Translations under genes and position numbers: made by a program
Notes under the pieces: generated by a model
Databases searched by the model: none
Told to the model about the DNA's origin: nothing
Seen by the model: only the letters and a program-made list of their open reading frames with translations
Origin: Novosphingobium barchaimii LL02
GTDB taxonomy: Bacteria > Pseudomonadota > Alphaproteobacteria > Sphingomonadales > Sphingomonadaceae
Assembly (NCBI RefSeq): GCF_001046635.1
Contig: NZ_KQ130455.1
Span: forward strand, 1-64,000
Reading direction: 5' to 3'
Length of the DNA stretch: 64,000 bases
Part shown: positions 1-7,515 of the stretch, one piece after another
How the letters are laid out: every line of letters starts with the position of its first letter
Position numbering within the stretch: position 1 is the first letter of the stretch

Positions 1-20
1 GTAACCGCTGCACCCGCCCC
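1..20 (+). repeat. Left terminal inverted repeat of IS66 element 1
   Basis: Begins GTAACCGCTG, the usual GTAA-type start of IS66 ends. It matches the reverse complement of 3048-3067 at about 16 of 20 positions. Confidence 0.85.
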
Positions 21-79
21 ACGTATTCCGAGAGCTTGCTGATGGTTAGGCTCGCCCGAGACGAGGAGGAGATCGGGCA

Positions 80-484
80 ATGTCGGATGAAATTGATGCA
101 GGGTCAAACGGCGGTTTGACGTGTGCGTCGCACAGTACAACTGCGCGTTTGACCGTCAGTTTGCCGCCCGGACGTCGGCGCTACGAGCGTTGGCCGGATG
201 ACGTACGCGACCGCATTCTGGCTGAGAGCTTTGTGCCAGGAATGACTGTGGCGCAGGTCGCCCGCGATAACGGCGTCGGCCTTGGCCTTTTGCACTATTG
301 GCGTCGGCAAGCGCGAGCAGCAGGAGCCGTCGAGGAATTGCGGTTCGTACCCGTCACGCTGGCTCAGGAGAAGCAACTCGAACCTGGCGGCTTGGAGTTG
401 GTGGTACGAGACGTGACGGTTCGGATCATGGGCGCGGTCGAGATGGACCACCTGCGCGCGGTACTGGCGGCGATCCGGGAATGA
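80..484 (+). CDS. tnpA: IS66 accessory protein TnpA (IS66 Orf1-like)
   Basis: A 134-residue DNA-binding accessory protein. It carries a helix-turn-helix of the IS3/IS66 type at about residues 35-75 (RILAESFVPGMTVAQVARDN, then LLHYWRRQAR). The C-terminal part (LELVVRDVTVRI...HLRAVLAAIRE) is the usual IS66 TnpA tail. The stop overlaps the tnpB start as ATGA, which indicates coupled translation. In IS66 elements TnpA and TnpB are needed for efficient transposition, but their biochemical roles are poorly defined. Length and position in the element fit the family. Confidence 0.85.
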   Translation: MSDEIDAGSNGGLTCASHSTTARLTVSLPPGRRRYERWPDDVRDRILAESFVPGMTVAQVARDNGVGLGLLHYWRRQARAAGAVEELRFVPVTLAQEKQLEPGGLELVVRDVTVRIMGAVEMDHLRAVLAAIRE

Positions 485-834
485 TCCCGATCGACGGAAG
501 CGTACGGATCTTCGTGGCGACACAGCCGGTCGACTTCAGAGCCGGGATTAACCGATTGATGGGGCTGGTGACGCACGTGCTGGGGCATGATGCCTGCGCG
601 GGCGATGTCTTCGTGTTCCGCAACAAGGGCGCGGATAAGGTGAAGTTGCTCCGTCATGACGGGTCAGGCGCGGTTATGGCGACGAAATGGCTCGACCGAG
701 GAAGGTTTTACTGGCCTGCCGTGCAAGGCGGCACGATGGTCCTGAGCGGACCGCAATGCACGGCATTGCTGTCGGGTCTGGATTGGAAGAAACTGCCCGC
801 ACCCGAGGTGCGCAGACCCCTGATTTTTGGCTGA
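481..834 (+). CDS. tnpB: IS66 accessory protein TnpB (IS66 Orf2-like)
   Basis: A 117-residue protein starting at the ATG that overlaps the tnpA stop; an in-frame extension back to 298 would run through tnpA and is not needed. It holds the signature of the IS66 Orf2 family: VDFRAGINRLMGLV at residues 18-31, FVFRNKGADKVKLL in the middle and RFYWPAVQGG near residue 80. The family is small, basic and found only with IS66-type transposases. A 49-bp gap separates it from tnpC. Confidence 0.9.
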   Translation: MIPIDGSVRIFVATQPVDFRAGINRLMGLVTHVLGHDACAGDVFVFRNKGADKVKLLRHDGSGAVMATKWLDRGRFYWPAVQGGTMVLSGPQCTALLSGLDWKKLPAPEVRRPLIFG

Positions 835-883
835 TATCTGCGGTTTTCTGTGGCGACGAGGAGTCGGTGTGGTATAGTCAGGC

Positions 884-2443
884 ATGCCCGCCCAAGCCGA
901 CGATCTCCCTGAAGATATGGAGCAAATGGCGGCTCTGGTGCGTGAACTGCAGGCAGAAAACGCCCAACTGCGCGCACTGCTCAAAGGCATGGCCCACCAG
1001 GCCTTCGGCAGCCGTTCAGAACGCGCCAGCGTCATCCTGGGTGATCAAGGTCTCCTTGATCTCGGCGACCTCGTAACCACGCCGGCTACCGCAGCCAACG
1101 ACGATGGCGACGCCGAAGACAAGCCTGCCGTCGGTCGCCCACGCCGCAAGCGCGGCCTGATGGCACTGCCGGCCCATATCGAGCGCGTGGAGCGCGTGAT
1201 TGATCCCGACACGCTGGATTGCCCCTGCTGCGCCGGCAAGCTCCACAGGATCGGCGAAGATGCCAGTGAGGCACTCGACTGGGTGCCGGCCATCGTTCGC
1301 GTCATCCGCACAGTGCGCCCTCGTTACGCCTGCCGGGAATGCCGGGAGGGCGTCGTTCAAGCGCCGGCGCCGCGCCGCGCGATCCCAGGCTCGATGGTCA
1401 CTACCTCGACGCTGGCCTGGATGGCGACGGCGCGCTACGCCTGGTCGATCCCGCTCAATCGGCAGTTGCAGATGCTCGCAGGCCAGGGCGTCATCCTCGA
1501 TCGGGCGTTACCGAGCCGCTGGATGCGTAAGATCGCATGGTGGGTGAAGGCGCTCTATGATCGCCTGCTTGCCTACATCCACAGCCAGTCCCGGATCTTC
1601 TGCGATGAGACCCGCATGCCGGTCCTCGAGAAAGGGCGAAGACGAACCCGCACGACACAGTTCTGGGCGCACGCTTGTGATGACGGACCGTGGTCAGGCC
1701 CGGCCCATCCGGCAGTGGTGTATATCCATGCTCGCGGACGGCGGCATGCCGAGGCGTTCGAACAACTCGCCCGCTACCAGGGCGTTATCCAGGTCGACGG
1801 CTATGGTGCCTACAAGGCGCTTGTGCGCGGTGGTCCGGGCCGAGGCAAGATCACACTCGCCTTCTGTCTTGCCCACGCCCGGCGCAAGTTCGTCGATGCC
1901 TTCCGCAAATCGCCATCGCCGGTGGCAGCGGCGATCCTTACCCTGATCGGTGAGGTCTACGCGATCGAGGCGCGTGTGCGCAAAGGCACCGCCGCACAGC
2001 GCCTCCAGGCTCGTCTCGCCGAAACCGCCGACGTCATGGCGAAGATCAAGGCGCAGATCGACATCATGCTTCCAGGTCTGTCGCCCAAGTCCGACCTGGC
2101 CAAGGCGATGCGCTACACGCTCAACCACTGGAAGGGGCTAACCCTGTTCCTGGAAGACGGCCGGATCGAGGTCGATACCAACACCGTCGAGCGCGGCATG
2201 AGAAATGTGGCCCAGGGCCGCAAGTCCAGCCTCTTCGCTGGTAGCGAGGAAGGAGCTCAGACCTGGGCCGTCATGGCATCGCTTCTCCAGACGGCTCGCC
2301 TGGGGGGCCTGGATCCCTACACCTGGCTGAATGACGTGCTGGAGCGTATCGTCACGGGCGCTGTGAAGATCAACGAACTGGACATCTTGCTCCCATGGAA
2401 CTGGCGGCCGGCGGCAGAACCGGTAAAAGCGCTGGCGGCATGA
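884..2443 (+). CDS. tnpC: IS66 family transposase TnpC
   Basis: A 519-residue DDE transposase. The order is an N-terminal coiled coil (about 10-40, LVRELQAENAQLRALLKG), an IS66 zinc-binding segment (DCPCCAGKLHRIGED, about 106-120), and the catalytic core with FCDETRMPV, IQVDGYGAYKAL and VDTNTVERGMRNV carrying the three acidic residues. The C-terminal IS66 tail (LDPYTWLNDVLERI) is complete. The length is typical of the family. Nothing is broken, so the element may be active. The stop overlaps the next gene as ATGA. Confidence 0.95.
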   Translation: MPAQADDLPEDMEQMAALVRELQAENAQLRALLKGMAHQAFGSRSERASVILGDQGLLDLGDLVTTPATAANDDGDAEDKPAVGRPRRKRGLMALPAHIERVERVIDPDTLDCPCCAGKLHRIGEDASEALDWVPAIVRVIRTVRPRYACRECREGVVQAPAPRRAIPGSMVTTSTLAWMATARYAWSIPLNRQLQMLAGQGVILDRALPSRWMRKIAWWVKALYDRLLAYIHSQSRIFCDETRMPVLEKGRRRTRTTQFWAHACDDGPWSGPAHPAVVYIHARGRRHAEAFEQLARYQGVIQVDGYGAYKALVRGGPGRGKITLAFCLAHARRKFVDAFRKSPSPVAAAILTLIGEVYAIEARVRKGTAAQRLQARLAETADVMAKIKAQIDIMLPGLSPKSDLAKAMRYTLNHWKGLTLFLEDGRIEVDTNTVERGMRNVAQGRKSSLFAGSEEGAQTWAVMASLLQTARLGGLDPYTWLNDVLERIVTGAVKINELDILLPWNWRPAAEPVKALAA

Positions 2444-3021
2444 ACTTCAAACCTCGCACATCGCAGGGCCGGACCCTCTCGCTCGAACAGCTCGAGATAT
2501 GGCTCGACGAGCTTGATCCCCCCGTAGCTGGCGTCTCATCGATCGACGGCTTCCTGGCCGCAGTCGCCGCAGGCCCCAGCGTCATTGACCCCGACGTATG
2601 GATTAAGAGCATCCTGCGCGAGCACGCTCTCAACGCGCGCTCGGCGCCTGCGCGCCGAACGATCCTCAAGCGGTATAACCGCATCTGCATCGAGCTTGCC
2701 GAGAAGCCCGAGGCGTACGCGCCGATCTACATGCGCACCGAGGAAGGCGAGGTACTGCTCGAGGACTTCGCCAACGGGTTCTTCACAGCCATGCATCTCG
2801 ACATGGAGGCGTGGAAGCCCTTCATCGCCGACCCGCAGTTCGGCTACCCGCTCGCGGCACTGCTTGGCCACAGCACCATTACAGGTGGCCCGTCATGGAT
2901 CGAACAACTGGGTGATCCGAGCGCCAATCTGGCACTAGTCGATACGTGGCGCATGGTCCCGCAAATCATCTCGCTGATCAATGACCAGTGCGCCTTCGCG
3001 CGCATGACGCCAGCAGCCTGA
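2440..3021 (+). CDS. UPF0149/YecA-like passenger protein of the IS66 element
   Basis: A 193-residue protein read from the ATG that overlaps the tnpC stop; an upstream in-frame ATG at 2395 lies inside tnpC. The pattern LEQLEIWLDELDPPVAGVSSIDGFLAAVAAGP at about 13-44 and the later LEDFANGFFTAMHLDMEAWKP match the YecA/UPF0149 fold (SPxxLxxLDGFL-type start, then GF..GM..W). The C-terminal SEC-C zinc motif of full-length YecA is absent. It lies inside the inverted repeats, so it moves with the IS. Its role is unknown. Confidence 0.7.
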   Translation: MNFKPRTSQGRTLSLEQLEIWLDELDPPVAGVSSIDGFLAAVAAGPSVIDPDVWIKSILREHALNARSAPARRTILKRYNRICIELAEKPEAYAPIYMRTEEGEVLLEDFANGFFTAMHLDMEAWKPFIADPQFGYPLAALLGHSTITGGPSWIEQLGDPSANLALVDTWRMVPQIISLINDQCAFARMTPAA

Positions 3022-3047
3022 TATAAATCCCGCCACCACCAATGCGT

Positions 3048-3067
3048 GGGACAGGATCAGCGGTTAC
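3048..3067 (-). repeat. Right terminal inverted repeat of IS66 element 1
   Basis: Ends ...CAGCGGTTAC. Its last bases supply the TAA that stops the interrupted leftward gene, so this repeat marks the exact insertion edge. Confidence 0.85.
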
Positions 3068-3810
3068 TCTGATTCAGAAGCATTGGACAGTGTAAGGTCG
3101 ACGGCCCCTGCACGTGGCTTGTGTTCAAGCTTCAAATCAGGGGGCAATGTACCTTTAGCGAATCTCGGCCACGGGGCGTTTGTTGATGAAGCGGAGCCAA
3201 GGCCCGTGAGCATGATGCCGGGCATTAGCGCGGTCAGATAATCGCGATATTGTTTCCAGAATACTGTGGCTCGTTCGTCTGCGACCATGCTTCCATTGGC
3301 ATGCTTATTGGAAGAGGCAGCCAAGGCTTCAATCATCAGGCTAAAATCGGTGCAGGCTATCGTTTTTGCGACCTCAGCGAATGCCTCGTGGGTAACCACC
3401 GCATCCCAATCTGCAACATCAGCCAAGTATGCTCTCGGCGCGAAAAGCACAGTCCGAAAAGCGTCCCAATGGTTGTCATTTCGCCCTTGCTGGCCGCGTA
3501 ATCGAGCGCGACCCGCCTGATTTGGCTGGAAAGAAGCGTTCACCTTGTTCTCGATGAGGACCGCACACCTGCGATCTGTATCATCAGCGTAAAGCAAGAA
3601 GATGTCCGTTTCGGTCCCGTTGTCTGTGGCGCTCCGCCAGCCAGTTTTAAGGATTGAACAGGGTGCTAATCCGATCATCGTGGCAAGTCGGGATGACAGA
3701 TCGGAAGAACGAAGCAAACCTTCCAGCACCAAAACATCGATATCGCGCTCGGTTATGGAGCCTATCGCATCTCGATTAAGGTACGCCGGCAAGGATGCAG
3801 AGATTGTCAC
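3064..3810 (-). pseudogene. PD-(D/E)XK nuclease-like gene, 3' end cut off by IS66 element 1
   Basis: About 248 residues remain from a GTG at 3810 that has GGAG six bases upstream; an ATG further up is separated from the gene by the second IS66. TETDIFLLYAD followed by CAVLIENKVNASFQPNQAGR gives the D...ExK and Q-rich pattern of the PDDEXK_4-type nuclease superfamily. Members often accompany phage-defence or restriction genes, but none is present here. The reading frame ends in a TAA supplied by the inverted repeat of element 1, so the natural C-terminus is lost. Upstream, element 2 is inserted about 80 bp from the start. It is probably non-functional. Confidence 0.6.
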
Positions 3811-3881
3811 GCATTTCTCCAAGAGATCTAAGGGCGCAAGCGTGACACAAAAGAACGCGTTTATGATCAAATATCTGAATT

Positions 3882-3889
3882 GGTGTAAG
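3882..3889. repeat. Target-site duplication, left copy (IS66 element 2)
   Basis: GGTGTAAG directly precedes the left end of the second IS66 and is repeated exactly at 6497-6504. Eight bases is the expected IS66 duplication length. Confidence 0.95.
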
Positions 3890-3942
3890 GTAAGCGCGAA
3901 ATTCCGCGCACCTGTTCGGTTGAGTGACGCGGTGTGAAGGAT

Positions 3943-3968
3943 GTGTCCACCAAGGAAGAGGTGGACAC
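3943..3968 (+). promoter_or_regulatory. Hairpin holding the ribosome-binding region of tnpA
   Basis: A perfect 9-bp stem, GTGTCCACC with GGTGGACAC, encloses the loop AAGGAAGA, and the tnpA ATG begins at the next base (3969). The purine-rich loop and the 3' arm supply the likely Shine-Dalgarno. Folding would place the start region in a structured context. A role in limiting transposase synthesis is inferred. Confidence 0.6.
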
Positions 3969-4421
3969 ATGGAGATGGCACCGATGGGCTCCTATGGGCT
4001 TGAGGTTGTAAGGGTGACGAGTAACGGCCGGCGCTATTATGGTCGGGCGGGGAAGTCACGGTTGGTCGAGGCGTGCCTCGAGCCGGGCATATCGGTGGCG
4101 AGGCTTGCGCTGGAGCATGGTGTCAACGCCAACCAACTGCGCAAATGGGTCAGGAAGTATCAGGAGCGGCAGAGTGCGAAGGGGCAGCGGAGCACGGGGC
4201 CGTTGCCGGATCCGTCGGCGTTTATCCGGGTGGAGACGTCTCTGGCGCCTGCGGAGCGACACACTGGTGGGATCGCGATCCGGTCTGCGGGATTGGTACC
4301 GTCAGTGCGGCTGCAGGCGTCGATGCCAAATGGCGTATCGCTGACGCTGGAGGGGTGTGACGCGCAGTTACTGGCGGTGATGATCGATGCGCTGGGGCAT
4401 TGCAATGTTCCGGCTCGCTGA
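3969..4421 (+). CDS. tnpA: IS66 accessory protein TnpA (element 2)
   Basis: About 150 residues from the ATG just after the hairpin at 3943-3968; a longer in-frame start at 3924 would lie upstream of that hairpin and has no clear ribosome site. It carries a transposase-type helix-turn-helix (SRLVEACLEPGISVARLALE, then NANQLRKWVRKYQ) at about residues 29-65 and an IS66-type C-terminus (VSLTLEGCDAQLLAVMIDAL). Its 3' end overlaps tnpB by 17 bp. Confidence 0.85.
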   Translation: MEMAPMGSYGLEVVRVTSNGRRYYGRAGKSRLVEACLEPGISVARLALEHGVNANQLRKWVRKYQERQSAKGQRSTGPLPDPSAFIRVETSLAPAERHTGGIAIRSAGLVPSVRLQASMPNGVSLTLEGCDAQLLAVMIDALGHCNVPAR

Positions 4422-4758
4422 AGATCTGCGCGTCTATCTCCACCGGGATCCGATCGATTTCCGTTGTGGGATCAACAGCCTTGCGATCCTGGTCGAGCAG
4501 TCGATGGGCCTCAATCCGTTCGAGCGCGCGGCGTTCGCCTTCTGCAACCGGCGCCGGACCCGGATGAAGCTCCTGTTTTTTGACCGGTCGGGCTTTGTAT
4601 TGGTGCTCAAGGCGCTGACGGAGGACAAGTTCCGATGGCCCAAACGAGCGGAAACGGTGGTGGCGCTCACCGCCGAGCAATTGCGATGGCTGCTCGACGG
4701 GATCGATATTGACGCAATGGTCCCTCATCCGGTGCGGCAATATCAGTTTGTCGGCTGA
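4405..4758 (+). CDS. tnpB: IS66 accessory protein TnpB (element 2)
   Basis: A 117-residue protein begun at ATG 4405 (MFRLAEDLRVYLHRDPIDFR). Two in-frame codons further up exist, but 4405 gives the usual TnpB length. The IS66 Orf2 signature DFRCGINSLAILVEQ and the phrase KLLFFDRSGFVLVLKAL are intact. It overlaps the end of tnpA, as is usual in these elements. Confidence 0.9.
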   Translation: MFRLAEDLRVYLHRDPIDFRCGINSLAILVEQSMGLNPFERAAFAFCNRRRTRMKLLFFDRSGFVLVLKALTEDKFRWPKRAETVVALTAEQLRWLLDGIDIDAMVPHPVRQYQFVG

Positions 4759-4799
4759 AGGCTGTTGACGCGGGAACGGGCTTTCGATTCAAGACTGCG

Positions 4800-6401
4800 A
4801 TGGATCGAGGCGGCGTGCCCACTATTGCGGAATTGATGGCGCTTCTGGCGACGAAAGCCGCCGAGGTCGAGGCATTGGCGGCCGAGAGGGACGCCCTTGC
4901 CCGGCGCATACTGAAGCTTGAGGAGGAACTGGCGCTGGCGCGGTTGCACCGCTTTGCGCCGCGCAGCGAAAAGCACATGGATCGCGTCTTCAATGAAGCC
5001 GAGCAGGCCGCCCTTGAGGACGATGCAGACGAAGATCACGACGATATCGACGAGCCGGGCGCTGCCGATCTTCCCGACACGGGATTGCCGGAGGCGAAAA
5101 AACCAGAAGGGAAGAAGCGCGGGCGCAAGGCACTTCCTGCGGGCCTGCCACGCCAGCGCGTCGAATATGACCTCGCCCACGACCAGAAGGTCTGCCCGTG
5201 CTGCAGCGAACGGCTGCATCGCATGGGGGAAGTGGTAACCGAGCAGCTTCACATCGAGGTGAAGGCCACGGTCCTGCAGAATGCCCGCGCCAAATATGCG
5301 TGCCGCAATTGCGACCGCACCGGGGTCGCCACGCCGATCGTCCTTGCGCCAATGCCCGCCCAGCCTTTGCCGGGGAGCATTGCCACGGCCTCGACGCTGG
5401 CCTTTGCCCTTGTCCACAAATACGTGGATGGCACGCCGCTCTATCGTCTGGCGCAAACCTTCGAGCGTGCAGGTGTACCCGTTAGCCGCGGTGCTCTGGG
5501 CCATTGGGTGATTGGTTCGAGCGAGAGGCATCTGTATCGCATCTATGACGCCCTGAAGCTGCGGCTCCGGTCCCAGGACGTCATTCATGGCGACGAGACT
5601 ACGGTTCAAGTGCTGAAGGAAGAGGGCAAGGCCCCTACCAGCACCTCGTATATGTGGGCCTACCGCAGCAGCGAGGACAGCAAACAGCCGATCGTGCTGT
5701 TCGACTATCAACCCGGTCGCGGGCAGGAACATCCGCAGGCCTTCCTCGGCGACTATCGCGGTATCCTGATGAGTGACGGCTATACGGCATGGCGCACATT
5801 GAAAGGCGCCACGCATCTGGGTTGCATGGCCCACGCCAGACGGCGCTTTGCCGACGCCCTCAAGGCGAGGAAGAAACAAGGCGGGCCGCCCGCACAGGCG
5901 CTCAAGTTCTTCGACCAGCTCTACCGGATCGAAAGGCAGGCGCGGGACGAAATACCCGATGAGGGGGAAGCGCAGGCCAGCTACATGCGCCGCTTCCGCC
6001 AGAAACATAGCGTCCCGGTCCTGGATGCCCTCAAGGCGTGGCTCGATGCGATCGCACCGAAGGTCATGCCCGAAACCAAGCTTGGTGATGCGGTATCCTA
6101 CACCCTCAACCAGTGGGAATACCTGACGCGCTACGTCGAAGACGGCAGGATGCCGATCGATAACAATCTTCTCGAACGTGACATCAGGGTTTTTGCAACA
6201 GGAAGAAAATCCTGGCTTTTCTGCGACACAGTGGACGGCGCACGGGCGAGCGCCGTCACCTACAGCCTGATGCTGACTTGCCGCGCCTGCGGCGTCGAGC
6301 CTCTCGCGTGGCTACGCCATGTCCTCACTGAACTGCCCCAGCGACCTCACGACGCCGATATCGACGACCTGCTGCCATTCAACTTCGAAAGACCCGCCTG
6401 A
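4800..6401 (+). CDS. tnpC: IS66 family transposase TnpC (element 2)
   Basis: A 533-residue DDE transposase. It has an N-terminal coiled coil (residues 18-50), an acidic linker (about 70-100), a zinc-binding segment (CPCCSERLHRMGE), and core motifs HGDETTVQVL, ILMSDGYTAWRTL and PIDNNLLERDIRVFATGRKS that carry the acidic triad. The C-terminal IS66 tail (EPLAWLRHVLTELPQ) is complete. No lesion was seen, and the exact target duplication around the element fits a functional transposase. Confidence 0.95.
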   Translation: MDRGGVPTIAELMALLATKAAEVEALAAERDALARRILKLEEELALARLHRFAPRSEKHMDRVFNEAEQAALEDDADEDHDDIDEPGAADLPDTGLPEAKKPEGKKRGRKALPAGLPRQRVEYDLAHDQKVCPCCSERLHRMGEVVTEQLHIEVKATVLQNARAKYACRNCDRTGVATPIVLAPMPAQPLPGSIATASTLAFALVHKYVDGTPLYRLAQTFERAGVPVSRGALGHWVIGSSERHLYRIYDALKLRLRSQDVIHGDETTVQVLKEEGKAPTSTSYMWAYRSSEDSKQPIVLFDYQPGRGQEHPQAFLGDYRGILMSDGYTAWRTLKGATHLGCMAHARRRFADALKARKKQGGPPAQALKFFDQLYRIERQARDEIPDEGEAQASYMRRFRQKHSVPVLDALKAWLDAIAPKVMPETKLGDAVSYTLNQWEYLTRYVEDGRMPIDNNLLERDIRVFATGRKSWLFCDTVDGARASAVTYSLMLTCRACGVEPLAWLRHVLTELPQRPHDADIDDLLPFNFERPA

Positions 6402-6496
6402 CCCGCCGACGTCGTTGCGGTGGCCTGGCTCGTCCAGCGTCAACTATGATGGCCGCACTGCCTCCGGAAGCAACGTGCTACGAAATGCGCGCTTAC

Positions 6497-6504
6497 GGTG
6501 TAAG
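6497..6504. repeat. Target-site duplication, right copy (IS66 element 2)
   Basis: GGTGTAAG, identical to 3882-3889. Removing 3890-6504 restores the pre-insertion sequence upstream of the nuclease-like gene. Confidence 0.95.
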
Positions 6505-6618
6505 GGCATGGCACATTTTTAATGCTTCGCCGCACTTCTGCCAGACATCGGCGGTTTCCCTCGGGAAGGGCTTTCCAGCGTTGATTGCCGCTTAGATGTC
6601 ACCCGGGCCGCCTATAAA

Positions 6619-6654
6619 TTACCATTGAGAATTGGCTCTGACTCACATTTGCTG
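6619..6654 (+). repeat. Left inverted repeat of the ISL3 remnant
   Basis: 36 bases exactly complementary to 7397-7432. Confidence 0.9.
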
Positions 6655-6682
6655 CTGGTGATGATATCCTTCCGCCGCTTCA

Positions 6683-7386
6683 TTGGAAGGATCTGCCATG
6701 CATGGTCGATTTCAACGCGCAAGCCTGGCACCGAAGGGATTTGCGGTCGTCTCGGTTCAAAGTGTTGGAGAGGATATCCAGATTCTGCTGCGCTCCCGGT
6801 GCGTTTCGGGTGTTTGCCCCGATTGCTGGCGACCAAGTCAGCGAATTCGAAGCCGATATGTCCGTCGACCGCTGGATCTCCCGCTAACGGGGCGGCGCGT
6901 CATACTCCAGATTTCTGCGCGTCGTTTTTGGTGCGACACGGTCAATTGCGGGCGCCGTATTTTCTGCGAGCAGTTCGGTGCCGGTGTCCTGGCTCGATAT
7001 GGCCGTCGTACTCCGCGTCTTGAGACGATAGTCCACCACCTTGGTCTCGCGCTCGGTGGAAGGCCCGGATCCTTGTCGCCGTAATCGAAAACAACGTTCC
7101 TGAACTGGTCGCGGGCCGCAAAGCGATCGGCGACTTCCAATCCATGATCCGATCGAAGTCAGCGACAAGACTTGATGGCTGGATCGCGATGTCCAAGGGA
7201 AGCCTGGTCAGTCCATTCGTCAACGGTGTTGAGAAGGATCTGGCCGCAGTCCGCAATGCGATCGTCTCCCCATGGTCGAATGGACAGACAGAGGGGCAAA
7301 TCACCCGCCTTAAATTGATCAAGCGACAGATGTACGGGCGCGCCAAACTTGATCTGCTTCAGGCACGGGTGGTGGGCGTAATATAG
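6683..7386 (+). pseudogene. ISL3-family transposase, central part deleted
   Basis: The 5' part keeps the ISL3 N-terminal zinc ribbon (CVSGVCPDC, then RRFWCDTVNCGRRIFCEQ) and stops after GRPG near 7084. From about 7080 a different frame encodes the ISL3 C-terminus, including IVSPWSNGQTEGQITRLKLI and KRQMYGRAKLDLLQAR, ending at 7386. The intervening DDE core is absent, with a frame change at the junction around 7070-7085. It cannot be functional. Confidence 0.8.
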
Positions 7387-7396
7387 CGCCTTCGAT

Positions 7397-7432
7397 CAGC
7401 AAATGTGAGTCAGAGCCAATTCTCAATGGTAA
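7397..7432 (-). repeat. Right inverted repeat of the ISL3 remnant
   Basis: 36 bases exactly complementary to 6619-6654. The acyltransferase reading frame can be extended back into this repeat, but its real start lies about 85 bp further on. Confidence 0.9.
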
Positions 7433-7515
7433 CGCCGGGTCACATCTCAGTGGGAATCAACAGTAAAGCCGTTCGATCAAACGCAAAATTAACGGTCGCA
7501 TGGCACTTGGTGGGC

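Larger units (their letters stand above)
1..3067 (+). mobile_element. IS66-family insertion sequence with YecA-like passenger gene
   Basis: Complete element carrying tnpA, tnpB, tnpC and a fourth gene, all rightward with ATGA-type overlaps at two of the junctions. The ends are imperfect inverted repeats that share GTAACCGCTG and then most of the next ten bases. IS66 elements normally make an 8-bp target duplication; the base after the right end starts TCTGATTC, but the left flank lies outside the window, so this cannot be tested. The window begins exactly on the first base of the element, which suggests a contig broken at a repeated IS. The insertion cut off the 3' end of the leftward nuclease-like gene at 3064-3810. 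Confidence 0.9.
3890..6496 (+). mobile_element. IS66-family insertion sequence, element 2 (no passenger gene)
   Basis: A 2607-bp element with tnpA, tnpB and tnpC. The left end reads GTAAGCGCG and the right end, reversed, also reads GTAAGCGCG; about 17 of the outer 22 positions match. A perfect 8-bp duplication GGTGTAAG flanks it, so it transposed here as an intact unit and fairly recently. Its proteins are only distantly like those of element 1, so the pair did not arise by local duplication. Confidence 0.95.
6619..7432 (+). mobile_element. Internally deleted ISL3-family element
   Basis: A remnant of about 814 bp bounded by perfect 36-bp inverted repeats (6619-6654 and 7397-7432; core GGCTCTGACTCACATTTGCT). 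Full ISL3 elements are roughly 1.3-1.5 kb or more; the middle of the transposase gene is missing. No direct repeat is evident just outside the 36-bp arms, so the true tips may lie inside them. It can no longer move itself but keeps both ends. Confidence 0.8.

Noticed and set aside
4743-6008. 421-residue open frame on the minus strand across the IS66 transposase
   Set aside because: It is antisense to an intact transposase with clear catalytic motifs; its own text has no family pattern.
1-6496. Composite transposon formed by the two IS66 elements
   Set aside because: The elements differ in sequence, ends and gene content, and element 2 has its own exact 8-bp duplication, so each arrived independently.
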